Origin: Pisolithus tinctorius
Lineage: Eukaryota > Basidiomycota > Agaricomycetes > Boletales > Pisolithaceae
Assembly (NCBI GenBank): GCA_024663395.1
Contig: JANFAH010000031.1
Span: 682,001-746,000, forward strand
DNA: 64,000 nucleotides
Reading direction: 5' to 3'
Part shown: in pieces, positions 1-12,789 of the stretch
Layout of the letters: each line of letters begins with the position of its first letter
Numbering within the stretch: the stretch's first letter is position 1
The notes under the pieces: model-generated
The model's input: only the letters and a program-made list of their open reading frames with translations
Database searches by the model: none
Told to the model about the DNA's origin: nothing
Program-made: the position numbers and the translations under genes

Positions 1-3000
1 ATGGTTTTTGAGTATAATTGAGATACATGACACATGGGAAATGCTCACCTTTTGCAGGAGAAAACAAGGGACATACACTCATTGGATTGTTTGCAGGTAG
101 TTCAAGTGGTTCTTGGATGAAAATCATTTCTTCCCAACTCTGAGTGTACTCAACCCCCACAATCTCATCACCTGAGCCTGAGACAATCCCCATCCCAGGA
201 TGGGAGAATGCCATTGATCTGACATGATCTGTATGACCTCCCAGAGGGCTGTCAACCTGCAAACATCTCTCAGCATCCCAAATTCTCACAGTCTTGTCAT
301 CTGACCCTGAGACAATCCTCTTCCCATCAGGGGAGAATGCCACTGATCTTACATAACGTATATGACCCTCCAGAGGGCTGCTAACCTGAACACCTCTCTC
401 AGCATCCCAAACCCTCACAGTCTTGTCAGATGCACCCGAGACAATCCTCTTCCCATCAGGAGAGAATGCTACTGATCTGATATAATCTGTATGACCCTGC
501 AGGGGGCTACCAACCTGCACACCTCTCTCAGCATCCCAAACCCTCACAGTGTTGTCAAGAGAGCCTGAGGCAATCCTCTTCCCATCAGGGGAGAATGCCA
601 CTGGTCTGACATGGTCTGTATGACCTTTCAGAGGGCTGCCAACTTGGACACCTCCCTCAGCATCCCAAATCCTCACAGTCTTGTCATCTGACCCTGAGAC
701 AATCCTCTTCCCATCAGGGGAGAATGCCACTGATCTGACAAAATCTGTATGACCCTGCAGAGAGCTACCAACCTGCACACCTGTCTCAGCATCCCAAATC
801 CTCACAGTCTTGTCACAAGAGCCTGAGGCAATCCTCTTCCCATCAGGAGAAAATGCCACTGATGTGACATAGGCTGTATGACCCTGCAGAGGGCTACCCA
901 CTTGCACACCTTCACCAGCATCCCAAACTCTCACAGTTGTGTCATCTGACCCTGAGACAATCCTCCCATCAGGAGAGAATGCCACTGATGTGACATAATC
1001 AGTGTGGCCCTTCAGAGGGCTTCCAATCTGCACACCTCTCTCAGCATCCCAAATCCTCACAGTCCTGTCATCTGACCCTGAAACAATCCTCTTTCCATCA
1101 GGGGAGAATGCCACTGATCTGACATAATCTGTATGACCTCCCAGAGGGCTGCCAACATGTACACCTCTCTCAGCATCCCAGACCCTCACTGTTTTGTCCT
1201 CTGAGCCTGAGACAATCCTCTGTCCATCAGGGGAGAATGCCACTGATCTGACATAATGTACATGGCCCTCCAGAGGGCTACCAACCTGCACACCTCTATT
1301 AGCATCCCAAACCCTCACAGTCTTGTCATCTGACCCTGAGACAATCCTCTTCCCATTAGGGGAGAATGCCACTAATCTGACATAATCTGTATGACCTTCT
1401 AGAGGGCTTCCAACCTGCACACCTCTCTCAGCATCCCAAACCCTCACAGTCTTGTCAGAAGAGCCTGACACGATCCTCTTTCCATCAGGGGAGAATGCCA
1501 CTGATCTGACATCATCTGTATGACCCTGCAGAGGGCCACCAACCTGCACACCTGTCTCAGCATCCCAAATCCTCACAGTCTTGTCAAAAGAGCCTGAGAC
1601 AATCCTCTTTCCATCAGGGGAAAATGCCACTGATCTGACATAATCTGCATGACCTTTCAGAGGGCTACCTGCCTGCACACCTCTCTCAGCATCCCAAACC
1701 CTCACAGTCTTGTCAAAAGAGCCTGAGACAATCCTCTTCCCATCAGGGGAGAATGCCACTGATGTGACATAATCTGTATGACCCTCCAAAGGGCTACCAG
1801 TCTGCACACCTCCCTCAGCATCCCAAACCCTCACTGTCATATCATCTGATCCTGAAGCAATCCTCCTCCCATCAGGGGAGAATGCCACTGATCTGACATA
1901 ATGTGTATGGCCCTTCAGTGGGCTGCCAACCTGTACACCTCTATCAGCATCCCAAACCCTCACAGTGTTGTCATTTGAGCCTGACACAATCCTCTTCCCA
2001 TCAGGGGAGAATGCCACTGATGTGACATAACCAGTATGTCCCTTCAAAATCAGCTGAACACCTGGCCACTCCTTGAGCCCTCCTGCAGCAACCCCCACTA
2101 GGTAATGGAATTTTGGCATGAGCATTCTTGATAGCAAGAGGTGTGATGGACAAAATGGGAGTGCAGAAATGTAAACATGCATTGCACTGTGTGAGATTGC
2201 ATTGGCAAAGTTCCAAATAAACTGTATCCCATCTTGTACCAGTGCTAACACATCCTCGAACCCACTTTTGCCCTTCCATTGGTCTCAGATGATGTTACCA
2301 TAAATTATGGAATACTCACTAGCAGCCACTTTGCAGTACAAGCAAGAGCATCTGCAGCATTTCCAACTAAATCAAGAAGACTCATGGTCTCAAGCCAGAA
2401 CAAAAGCCTTTCACTTCCAATAAATGTATTCACCAGTCTTGCCAGCCTAGAGTCAAATGCAGTCCTCCATAGATGCTGTGCCCAGAATCGACAGGAATAA
2501 GATAAATGAGGCAAGATATTTTGAGCCTTCTTCTTTTGCAAATCAGCAACATCAGCATTGCTGAAGTAGGAACTCTCCAGTCCACAGATGTTGAATTTAA
2601 GATCAATGCACAGGATTTTCAGTGATGCAAAGGACTGGTTATATGAGTCAGACATGTCAACGAAGTAGACCCCACTCCGTGAACGATCAGTTAGGAAGTC
2701 ATAGAATGATGCATGGAGAGGGCGAACAGGAGTTGAATGGTCACTGATGCCACTTAACACTGGAGCCATGAACTCCAAGATGACAGAAATGTCATAGCGA
2801 TCTTCCTTGCTTGGGAAGTGCATTCGCATCAGACTCAACGTCTTCATTGGCAAGGGCTCCATGACCATCAAAACCTGTCGCATCACTGAACAGAATCGGG
2901 ACAGGGGTACCGGTGATGTGGGTATACCGCTCTCCAGGATTGAGATATAGGTTGCATCTAGAAGCGTCTTCCCCTCTCCAGATTGCAAAGTGACGACATT

Positions 3001-5016
3001 GTCGAAGCGTTCCTTCACGGTATGTCCAGCTTTGCTTGGCCTGACAAATTCACAGGCCAGACGCGCCCATTCGAATAACCCATTTGCCTTCTGAGCAATC
3101 TGATCTATCTCAGTGGATCCAATATCTTTGAGGTGGCCCACTTCTTTGGTAACGAATAGACGGATGTCACGTTCTGCAGATTCCAGAGGAACGTCATCCA
3201 GACAGGTTTTCAGCACATGCTGTGAATTTCCCAGAGCGTACTCGATGTCCGGTAAAGGTCTGGACGTCAAAAGAATGCGGAAATTGGCAGGCAAATGGGC
3301 AGCCTCTGTCGACGTGAGGAGTGACAGGATATGCCTTCTTGACATGGCTGTCCCACTTTCGTCCAAGGCATCGATCACCACAACCACGTTCCCGACTATC
3401 GCACCCACGGCCTTCGACAGTGGGTCCAAAATGAGCCGCTGCCACTGCTGCACCACGTCAGGGGTAGCCTTGAGAGTGTGGTCTTCCGCAAGCGCATGGG
3501 CTAATGCTCGTCGAAACACAGGGTCACGTCCAGCTAGATCCCGGGCAATGGTAGTGAACATCTTCTCCTCACGGTGCTCGGATTGTCGGTCGCGGACAAA
3601 GCAAAAGCAAGACCCGACTCCCCCCACGTCCTTGACCCACGATGCAATTGTATGCGCAATAGCAGACTTTCCCCTCCCAGCCTGACCATGAAGCCACAAG
3701 ATGCGGGGCACTTTGACGTCACGACTGGTAATCCAACCAATGATCTGCTGTAAAATCTCGGTCCTCGTACCATCCAGACATCTCTTCGTCGTGTTCAGGC
3801 CAGCCCCGCCCACATAAGCCATGCCATCGAGGTTAAAATCCTCGAATATGCGATACATGTTGATGTGAATGTTCTGGATCGTGCGGTTGCGGTACTGCTG
3901 CATCAAGTCGTCTAGGGTTTTGATGTGGCTATCGGCAATGGTCTGCGTCTCAGACAAAATATCTTTCCCCATTCTTCTCCCTAAAGACATGCGTATCACA
4001 TCAACAGATTGAAGCAATATAAAAATAAGACGTACAGAAGCTCCTCGTTTCGGAATAGTCTTTGATAAACTGTGCAGAGTCACTTATCACCCGCGCGATC
4101 ATTGCAAGGGTATTCTTCATGTTCTCGATATTCTTCATGGTGTCATCTTCTGCAAGAAATTCGTAGGTATTCCTGATCTTATTCAGCAGAGTGGATACTG
4201 CTGCATCTCGATTCACTTGGTTGATAAGCAGCTTTGGACGACGTGAGATAAGGAGAGTACACTGAAGCGTGAACGTACATTGGAAGCAGCGGACAGGATT
4301 CCCAGTGCAATCTTAGCATAGGGGTGGACCTGGCGCATCCATGCGGTGAATGCATTGAATGCAAATTACGAAACACATACGTTGGCAAGAGTAGTGACGA
4401 TTTCATTGAAAACTTTGAAAGGTTTGAGATACGTATCGCTGAAGTTTTGGATCTCTGTGAATTGGGTATTGGCGTCATCGATAACACTGATAACACCACA
4501 TTCGACGCGCGAAATAGGACTAATGCCGTGGAACGCTTTCACCGCAGCATCAATATCTTGTCCAACCGCAGCCGATGCGGGTCCTAACTGTGTCCCGTCA
4601 GACAGCCTTTGGGTCTGTCCAAAGAGGATCAGCCAGGCTCGTCGCAAGGAGAGGGGGTTGCAGATAACGTACGTTCTGTGTTCCAGGCTCCCGTAATTGT
4701 TCCATTTGTTCCGGAGGACCCCCACCGGTATTTGTATGAGCACTCTCCGTCGCAGTGGTTTGGTAGTTTTGGATGTTCCGATGGAAGAAGTGTTTAATCT
4801 TGGCAAGCCCTCCCTGGGATGCGCTGCTCGATTGTTCAATATCAGGGGAAGGACTCTCTGGGGGAACCTGAGGGGGGCTTTGGGACTGCTTCTCCAAGTC
4901 AACATGCCATCCCCTTGCAAAGAAAAAATCTGTACCGTCAGGCAGCTAGGCACTGCACCAGGTGGCTTCCCGAAGTCCAAGAGACGACGATGCTTCTTCG
5001 ACTGCATGTGTGCCAT
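1..5016 (-). CDS. NACHT-WD40 NLR-type receptor (3' end beyond window)
   Basis: Fungal NLR-like STAND protein: an NTPase switch with a WD40 sensor, expected to act in the cytosol in non-self recognition. Exons on the minus strand fit well as <1-2254, 2321-3980, 4036-4231, 4279-4329, 4381-4614 and 4673-~4897. Introns are 47-66 nt and all phases agree. The N-terminus is a low-complexity Ser/Pro/Gln stretch, then a helical region (VHPYAKIALGIL at about 4329-4285) and the family motif YVGGAGLN. The NACHT domain has Walker A GQAGRGKS and Walker B VVVVIDALDES. The first intron of the WD40 part (2255-2320) joins the NACHT tail to a linker beginning DVLALVQDGIQFIWNF. Fourteen canonical WD40 units plus one degenerate unit (about 143-271) follow, still open at base 1. 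The start codon is uncertain: an ATG at 5016 is possible but its frame needs a further intron. No known N-terminal effector domain (HeLo, purine phosphorylase, lipase) is recognised. Confidence 0.9.
143..2045 (-). repeat. 14 near-identical 129-bp WD40 repeats plus one degenerate unit
   Basis: Tandem coding repeats with a 43-residue period. The TVRVWDA block recurs at 1946, 1817, 1688, 1559, 1430, 1301, 1172, 1043, 917, 788, 659, 530, 401 and 272, exactly 129 bp apart except one 126-bp unit (917-1042, one codon shorter). A degenerate copy starts at 143. All units share one frame with no stop. DNA identity between units is very high, as expected for high-internal-conservation (HIC) WD40 repeats that are reshuffled by recombination. 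Variation concentrates at the codon between SGS and D(K/N)T. Confidence 0.95.
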
Positions 5017-5139
5017 TACAAAGGTATTTCGTGTACGGTTTGTGAGTTCTGTTCGCCGTCGAGGATAGGAGATGTGGAAAAGGTGAGGCTGTAGGTATAA
5101 GCGCCAACATTGCTGTGAGCGGGCTGTTTTCTGTGGCAC

Positions 5140-8100
5140 ACACTCCGATCTGCAATTGGCGGTACGTCAAACCTGTACATGCCATCTTGCTCAAGCACAG
5201 GATGAAACTACAGCGCTACTCATGCAGCATCCACCCGAGCTCAGGTGAAAGACAGCACCCCGATGTCAACATTTCGACAGACTCCAGGCCATACTCATTC
5301 GTGAAGCAGCACTTCCTTATACCAAGAGTCACATTTTGTTTGGGGATCAAGGCCACGGTCAGGATGCAATTATGACTACAATTGGGCCTTGTTCTCTGAA
5401 GGGAATAACCGACACGTGATATACCAAAAGCCCCCCGGGCGCTCCTGGACGCTACAAGTACAAACACGAGTAGAGAAGTAGTTTCACGAGAGATAACCCC
5501 GCGTCATGTTACAGGAGGCTATGTATATGGCTACAGAAAGACGTAGTCTAACAGGAGTGCTTGCATATATCGCAACTACGAGAAGTAGGCAGTGCAGATC
5601 GTCCATTTGCTCTTTCTAAGCTGTTGTTAGAGATGGCATTAGGTAGTGTAAAGTCCAACGCTATGGAGAGGTGTTGTAGGTGACCGAGCGTGATCCTCCA
5701 TCATCACTGACATCAACCACCAAACGGCGTGCGTCGCTGTCCATGTCCATTTCGACCTGAGATCGCTGCAAGGTCATGATTCAAGTAGGGGCGTGAAATG
5801 AACCCCAATAAGTCAGCTGCATCCCATAAGAGCCAATCTAGTTGGCCCGGCTCTTTCGATCCGGCAAAAACTCGGGGGACAAAACAACTTTCAGACCTGG
5901 ACCAGGATGCGTCCAGGAATGCCAAGTACAACATCTATACACAACAGATTTTGGAGAGTTAAGGACAGGTTTTAATGTAGTACAAAATGTAGACTGCACT
6001 TAAAAATTAACTCGACAATTTTTTTTTCGAAGGCAATACTTGAAATTTTTTCACAAAAATCTCAAGTGCAGTCTTTACATTTTGTACTACATTAAAACCT
6101 GTCCTTAACTCTCCAAAATCTGCTGTGTACGTGGGACGATGGCCACCCGCAGCACCTAACACCTTCCATAGCGTCGTCTGTGACGTTATACTCACAATCC
6201 AATACTCCCACAGGAAATCTACCACCAAGGACGTTCGCCCCATTCACCGCCTCTGAAATAGATAGATACAACAGAGGAGAATTCATGTAAGTGTTCCGTT
6301 CTGCGTGCTCGTCTACATGAGGAAATTCATATGTATGGCCAAGAAATCCAGACAGGTAATTTCCCTTGGATTGACATGATGCAGAGATCATTTGAGGAAT
6401 ACATTATTGTTGCCGTCGACGCCTACTATTCATTGTTTCACTGGCATCGCGGAACAGTCGCGTAATCTCATAAAATCGAGAGCCATCCAAAAATGCATTG
6501 CTCGCCTCTCTGAGCTCGCTGTATCTCACCCCAACTGCATCACCTTCCACTCCCCACCTCCATCTCAGTCGCTCGAACTCGTCTTCGAACTTGCAAGTGG
6601 AAAGAGCAGAAAAGAAAGTCGATATTATTTCGTCGACCGAGAAAGAGACTACTCTTTTGGGTGCACGGTTGGGTGCCAGAAAATATGTACGCGAACTTGA
6701 GGACAGTCAAAGAAACAAAGCCATATCAGTAAGCATGATATCGCACGGGTTCGAAGCCAGCTCACGTATGTGATGTTGTGCGATGTGCGACGATTGTGAT
6801 TACAAAGATAGCGCTCGAGAAGCGGTATCGGTGCGGGCAGGCGTTTGACTTTTGAGCTTGGAAGAGGACGCATTATGAACTATACCCGCACGAACGAACA
6901 TCCTAGGCTGCCGTCTATCGGGAGTTGTATGGCTTGGTCATTCATGCTAACGCTGGTGAGCACTTCACCGTCCCACGCGATCGAATGGCGCTAATCAGAT
7001 CTCAGAATCAGTCGCTTCCGATACATCTCTCACGCCGATCGAGAGCGCAGAACTGTCTAAAATGATGGACATCGTGCATGTTCTTCAAGGTCTGTTCTCT
7101 ATCATTTTGGCCGGGCTCTTGGTTGATCGGGTGCTTTCCTTGCACTTTTTCTCGTTGGCGGTTCCGAATAACAGTACAGTTTAAAGCGATAACACATTTC
7201 ATCCTTCCTTGTCGTATTCCCCTATCTTATGTATCTGCATCTCGACCTACCTTCCAACGCTCGCAACGACGACACTGAGTGAGCAGGGCATAAGTGGTGG
7301 GAAAGGGAAGGAAGCGCCATTATGGAGACAAGGAGGGGCACGTGGAGACGACAGGGCAGGGAATTCGGATACAGGAAGGAGACAGGGCTCCGCATCAGTA
7401 TCCCTTGGAAGAAAGGACAGAAAGACGGTCTCGTCCGTGACGACTGGGGAGGATGCGGAGGCTCGTGTGGGGACGAGCGATGCGTTTAAGACTAAAGGTG
7501 GTATTCAGGACTTGCGACCATCGGAACCTCAGGCACTTGAGATGACATGGGTAGTTTGGGGACGCCTCGATGGTTTTGATATCGTCACTTTGATTAGGAT
7601 TGCCGTAGACAAGATCTGTAAATGTCCGTGGTCATACATAGAGGAAGTGATGTGACCAGTCGTTTCGGTGGTGTCATCACACCCTATGTACATCACCACA
7701 AAGAGGGTCAGCTTCGCGGTGCTTTTGACGATGCTAAGTTCGGTGCCATCGCTGAGATCAAGCTTCTGGGCAGCAAGTGTGTACATACGCACGCGTGTTT
7801 TCAACCCCGCTGCTGAGATATAGACACTGATAGCTGGCGATCTTGGCTTCGAAGTCGAGCGCGCTTGTACACACGCCACGTGGTACATCGCGCGACACAG
7901 CTTTAGACAGGCTGGATTGAGGACAGAGTCGGGTACGAGGACCTTCTGTCGTCCTGGGCACTTACGGAACACATCAAATGGGTTCACGGATGCAAAATTG
8001 ATAAGGGTTCGTTGTTTCCCTATGTGGAAGTCAACGAGCGCCTCAACAACTTACAGCACTCACTGAATTCTTCCGCGACCATCCCCGGCCTGGTACTCAC

Positions 8101-8780
8101 CATGGTCCTTTAATCGGTTGTTTCGTCGCCACGCTACCGCTGTTGGTCATTCACGTGAGCGATGCAGCTTGTCTTGTAGTGGACGTTGACACCGCGGTGC
8201 ATCCCTTCATATGGAGTGTATGCGAATGTCAGCTGGCGGTGTGCATGGATGCTCGGACAGGTTGTCCTTCCCTTTAGTAAATAGAATTGGCGAGTGTAAG
8301 AAGGTACTCGATCACGTTTGCACTGACTGCCAGAGCCTGACGTCCGAGGTGGGTGTTTCCTGCTTGAAAACCGAGTTCCCTTCCGCGCTGACAATGTTGT
8401 TTCTGCAGACTTAGCTTCTTGACGCCATCGATGAGGATGTGTACAATCACCTGCACATGTTGCTTTTGTGGCCATCGTCGTGGTGTTTTTAACTGCGCTG
8501 TGGCCACCAAATGAGCTACTGTAACTATACAGAGGTACGTCTGTCCAAGTGTCCGAGAGCATGCGACAAGAGAGGGTTGACGGATTTTTCCCTGTCCCAG
8601 AAACTCTAGAACGAGTGGTACTAATCTTGACCAGAGCGATCGGATGTCGGCCACCATACATAAGCTAACTTTACTTCAACGTTCCCCCTCTACAACATCT
8701 TAGTTCCGAGGTGTTTCTCGGTCTACTCCCACTCTCTCCTACCTTGTAATCTTAACACTACGTATTCGTATTCTTCATCG
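5140..8780. other. Gene-poor stretch, no convincing coding region
   Basis: Reading both strands gives only short open frames without recognisable domains or convincing intron-joined extensions. CpG is present at normal frequency, so this is not one of the depleted blocks. The foldback element at 5938-6130 is the only clear structure. A pyrimidine-rich tract at about 8670-8760 probably belongs to the promoter of the zinc-finger gene that follows. Confidence 0.5.
5938..6130. repeat. Foldback / MITE-like inverted repeat
   Basis: Two arms of about 64-66 bp (5938-6001 and 6064-6130) are near-perfect reverse complements, differing by a 2-nt indel and a few substitutions. They are separated by an AT-rich loop of about 62 bp. 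The outer ends read CACAACAG and, as reverse complement, CACAGCAG, each bordered by TA. That fits a Tc1/mariner-type non-autonomous element with TA target-site duplication, but the flanking TA alone is weak evidence. No open frame inside. Confidence 0.75.
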
Positions 8781-8825
8781 TATGCAACAGCCGAAGAACG
8801 CGCTGTTCATGGTGGGTACGACAAG

Positions 8826-9962
8826 GTGGCTGACGTGACCCGGTCAGACATCGACTCCCCGTTTGAGTTATCGTTGTCCCCTTCTACCCACCCCGGGCTG
8901 GCTAGCATGCATATTGTTGGACAAGTCGCAGGCCTTCATTCCGCCCCGCGTCTACTGCTGGATCAGCCGAGCCACCCACCCTGCGTCCTGCACGCCATAG
9001 GGGGAGACAATGGCCTTACCCAACCCGCGGACTTCAACCTAATGGCAGAGACCCCTTCCGTTGGTCACCACTGGGAACTTGCGGCTGCCTTGTCTTTCCT
9101 CATTGCTAGTCACCCTTCAGCAGGTATGGGTCCCACCGTCAGTCCCAATGTCCCTTTACCGATTCCCTAGATACATTTTACCCCCTTCTGCCGGCAATGT
9201 GGCCCGCCGAAACCATATATACTCCTCCGTTCACTCCGACACCTGGACCATCCGAGCCGACACCGACCACACAGGCGCAGAACCTGTGCAACCCGTCCAC
9301 CCCGCAGAGAACCGAACGCTCTCTGCCGCTTTCCCGGGATGCGTGTTTCCTCCCCTTCCTGGAAATGGTACCTAATACCAGCATGTTGCCCGTCTCGACC
9401 GCAATACTCATCCGTTCGCACCGACACTTGGACTATCCCAACCGACACCGACCACACAGATGCAGAACCTGTTACCTGATCCCAGCGTATTTCCCGCCGC
9501 ACCATTCTATGCTTATCCGCCGACACCAACACCTGGACCATCCCAAACGATATCGACCACGCAGACACAGAACCCCCTCACCATGCCCACCCCGTCCACT
9601 CTATCCAGAGTTAGAAGAAGAACGCGTGGGCGGCAAGCACCCGTCTCACCCGATGGGAAAGCAGTCAAATACCGATCCAAGAACGGGGAGCTTAAAAACA
9701 GGCTGTCTATCTGTCCCGCTGCTGCTTGTGCGGTGAGATTTAGTCGCAACGAGCATTTAACGAGGCACGTCAAGTGCATGCATACAGATGACGAAGGTGC
9801 GCACACCCCTTCGATCTTGTGTAAGGTCTCGCTAAGGGGGTACTTGGAGGTTGGGTTTGCCAGTATGGCGAGGCCTGCAAGAAGACCTTCACTAGGAAGG
9901 ATAACTATCGACAGCACGTGTGGGAGGACCACCCAGATCAAACTTGGGTGAACTCAACATGA
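8826..9962 (+). CDS. C2H2 zinc-finger protein (putative transcription factor)
   Basis: The C-terminus carries two C2H2 fingers, indicating sequence-specific DNA binding in the nucleus. The first spans about 9714-9781 (CPAAAC...HLTRHVKCMH, C-x4-C-x12-H-x4-H). An intron of about 47 nt at ~9803-9849 restores the frame into the second (CQYGEACKKTF...HVWEDH), ending with TGA at 9960-9962. Upstream is a Pro/Thr-rich low-complexity region with three copies of a TPTPGPSxxxxTTQxQN-like motif. An intron at 9124-9170 joins SHPSA to DTFYPLLPAMW. Between about 9340 and 9400 the frame shifts; I cannot place the intron, so an indel is possible. The start lies near or upstream of 8826; an ATG at 8783 is a candidate but leads quickly to a stop unless spliced. 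Confidence 0.7.
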
Positions 9963-10530
9963 AACAGCGGTCACGTCGACAAGGGCTTCACATCGTGGGA
10001 GGAGTAGAGTAGGGGGAAATTTTCAAAGTTCCCATCTATCCAATCGCTATTTTCTCAACGATCTCTCCATGCACGAACGCGTGCTCACCGTAATCTACGT
10101 ATGAAATTTCCTTACGTACCTGATTGTTACCCTTAGTGCAGTCACAATCTCCTGCGCCATTTAGTATGTTGTAGCATACACACCTGCAGTGTATCCCTCG
10201 AGTATTCTGGACGTGGTTCTTGGAAAGTGGAATATCCTTTTACTATGACATTGAGGGCGAATAGGTGTGGCCAGCGACACAGCGAGTTTTCCACTATATA
10301 GTACCCTGTTATATGTAATACAATATGTCAATCTCACACTTAGAGTTTGTGATGACATACTGAAAAAATCTGTACTTGAAGTTTAGGTCCTTTTCCACAT
10401 GTTTGCTCAGATTTGAAGTCAGAATGAATGTCTAACCATTGTGTAAACACTAAGTATGGTTGAATACCAGATGTTGTCCAAGATAGGAAGTTATGTCAAC
10501 ACATGCAGTGCAGGGTGAGACTTTAAGTTT
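9963..10530. other. Intergenic; left edge of CpG-depleted block at about 10285
   Basis: No gene is supported. CpG dinucleotides are frequent up to about 10285 and then nearly vanish, marking the left edge of the 8-kb depleted block that continues into the RdRP gene. Confidence 0.5.
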
Positions 10531-10534
10531 TGTC

Positions 10535-10772
10535 CTAATTTGCACAACTGACAATACATGAAGTACTGCCAAAATTCCAGTAACAGATTTTACTTCAAGT
10601 CTAGAATTAGTGTTCCTACATGTGCTTGCACTTGAAGTTTTGCCATGGTCCATACTAATCACCTAACAGCTTCAAGTACAAGCACATGTAGGAACACTAA
10701 TTCTAGACTTGAAGTAAAATCTGTTACTGGAATTTTGGCAGTACTTCATGTATTGTCAGTTGTGCAAATTAG
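10535..10772. repeat. Long inverted repeat (hairpin, ~104-bp arms)
   Basis: Arms 10535-10638 and 10670-10772 are almost perfect reverse complements around a 33-nt loop. The same peptide (CRNTNSRLEVKSV...) can be read from both strands, which is how the palindrome first shows. No transposase or coding function is evident. Such a structure would give a snap-back RNA if transcribed, or could be the fold-back end of a decayed element. Confidence 0.85.
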
Positions 10773-12789
10773 AAGTTTGAATCAACCTAATTTTGGACTC
10801 CACAAACAGCAAAGAGTCCCACTCCACTGAACACTTAGGACATTGCACAGACCATCCACCAGGCCCTCTAGTTTGGTCATTAGCTTGTCCAAATAATACT
10901 CTCCTCAGGCTACATTGCACTGAACTTAACTGCATTGTTTGGTTACCCTGCCCCCCCAATATATATATATAATTGTACATGAGCAGTCCATGCCAAGGTA
11001 CATCTACACACAAGCAACTTGAAACCATCACATGCAGTACTAATCTGCGAAGCAACAGTGCCTGTATTGTCCATACTGGTTGTCCTATAGTGTGATTGTG
11101 ATATTGACATAGTTCCACAAGAGCTGGGAGAGGTGTGGAAGCAACTGACAGCTGAGTGACATGCAATGGCCCATCAGAAAATGGAGGCCAGCCAGATGGG
11201 ATTCACAATTGCATGTGCACCTGTCATGCACATGGTACATGACAGTGAGTGGTAAGCACAATGGTGAACTGAGCATAGGAACACCCACATAAGTGTCTTC
11301 AGATTCACCCCATTGCCAGATTTTGTCCTCTGGTATGCTACTAAGCCCTTCACAGACCACCTAGGGGTTTGAGATGTGACAGTGGCAGGTGATTGATCAT
11401 TGTCTTTGATCTTGTTTGTATGTGGGATATGGGACAGGACTTACATGTTGACCATGTCAATGATGTGGTACCATATGGAGCATTCCCTACTATGGATGAA
11501 ATGGAAGGGGGTTGCACACTATATGGATCAAAATTGAAATTCTTTCTCTCAATGGAGAAGGGAAGCAGGGTTGGTGCCAACTCTCTTTTTTGACAGGCCC
11601 TGAGGGGTCAGTTGGGCCATGCCTGGGTCTTTGGCACTAGTGAAAGTACCTTCCACAGCCCTCAATCCCACTCATGGATGAAAATGGATAAACACATCCA
11701 TTTTGTTGAGTGTGTATACATGCCATCGAGTCACCAATCAAGAGGACAACCTGTTTACCTTAGAGCTTGTTAGTTGCCACAAAAATGCCACCTCACCTTG
11801 CTGCATTCATACCTAATGACCTTACATGGACATTGAAGAAGGAAGTGTATAGGGCATTGGATATAGTGCCAAAGTCAGTCTAGGAAGTGCCTGTGAGCTT
11901 TGGCAAGTGATTTCAGAAATGGTGTTCTTCTCTGTGAAGGGGAATTGGAGAGAACATTGGCATTAGTGACATGAAGGTCTCCTAGGAAGCTATCACCTGT
12001 GAAGTATATGCAGTCATCAGTGGTGATATGAAAAGCATACATATGAATCCAGGTCCTTGTCATCCCATAGCAATGTCAAGAAGGGATGTTGCTCTGTAGA
12101 AGTTGAGTGTTCTTTCCAAGGAAATTACCTGAAAAACACATGTAGCTGTTTGCAACTGCATGCATTCTTTTCTACATAGAAACACACGAGATATGACTGG
12201 AAGAAGAGCATGGTGAATGAGTCATGTTACACCAGAGTTTGGGCTGATTGGTACAGCTGGCCATCAGCAAACCCAGGTTTTTGGCACACTTGCCACAGCA
12301 ACTTATAGCAACTTACAGCACTTCATTATGACAGCATGACAGCAGCACAGCCACACAGTCAGGTCCAGTGTATACAGGGGGCACATGCTGACAGCAACAT
12401 GACCACACAGTCAGGTACACTCTGGTACAACAGCATACAGCAGCATGTGCCAACAGAGGCTGACAGTCACACAACACTCCACAGCCCCTCACAGCTTTGG
12501 GCCTATCCAACTATCAATTTTGCTCATTTGATATACAAGATCATGTTATGGAACCCCCCCCCCCCAAGATCCACTTAAACAGTCAGTATATGTATTTTGA
12601 CAGCTTAGGCAGTGCAATTTCATGGTTTTCATCATTGCAGCATGATTTTTCACAACTTGATGTCAGCCTTACTCCCATTTGTCAATACTGGCTTCAAAGG
12701 AAGGTGCCAGTGGTACTGTTATCAATTCTGCACCTGTGGCAGTGGAAGAGGTGCCAACTAGTTGCTCTTGCTGTTGACAATTCATTGTA
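10773..12789. other. CpG-depleted non-coding stretch
   Basis: About 2 kb rich in TG/CA and nearly free of CpG, with only short, broken reading frames on both strands. It contains a short TA microsatellite at about 10960-10972 and a C tract at about 12547-12556. It is probably decayed repeat DNA. I recognise no domain before the chitin-synthase remnant. Confidence 0.45.

Noticed and set aside
6735..6765. Second tRNA T-loop-like motif (GGGTTCGAAGCC)
   Set aside because: Flanking bases do not form the five-pair T stem, and no cloverleaf can be drawn.
7209..8661. Several 130-175 codon open frames
   Set aside because: No domain, low similarity to protein-like composition, overlapping on both strands, no splice partners.
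10450..10830. Two similar proteins on opposite strands
   Set aside because: They are the two readings of one inverted repeat, not independent genes.
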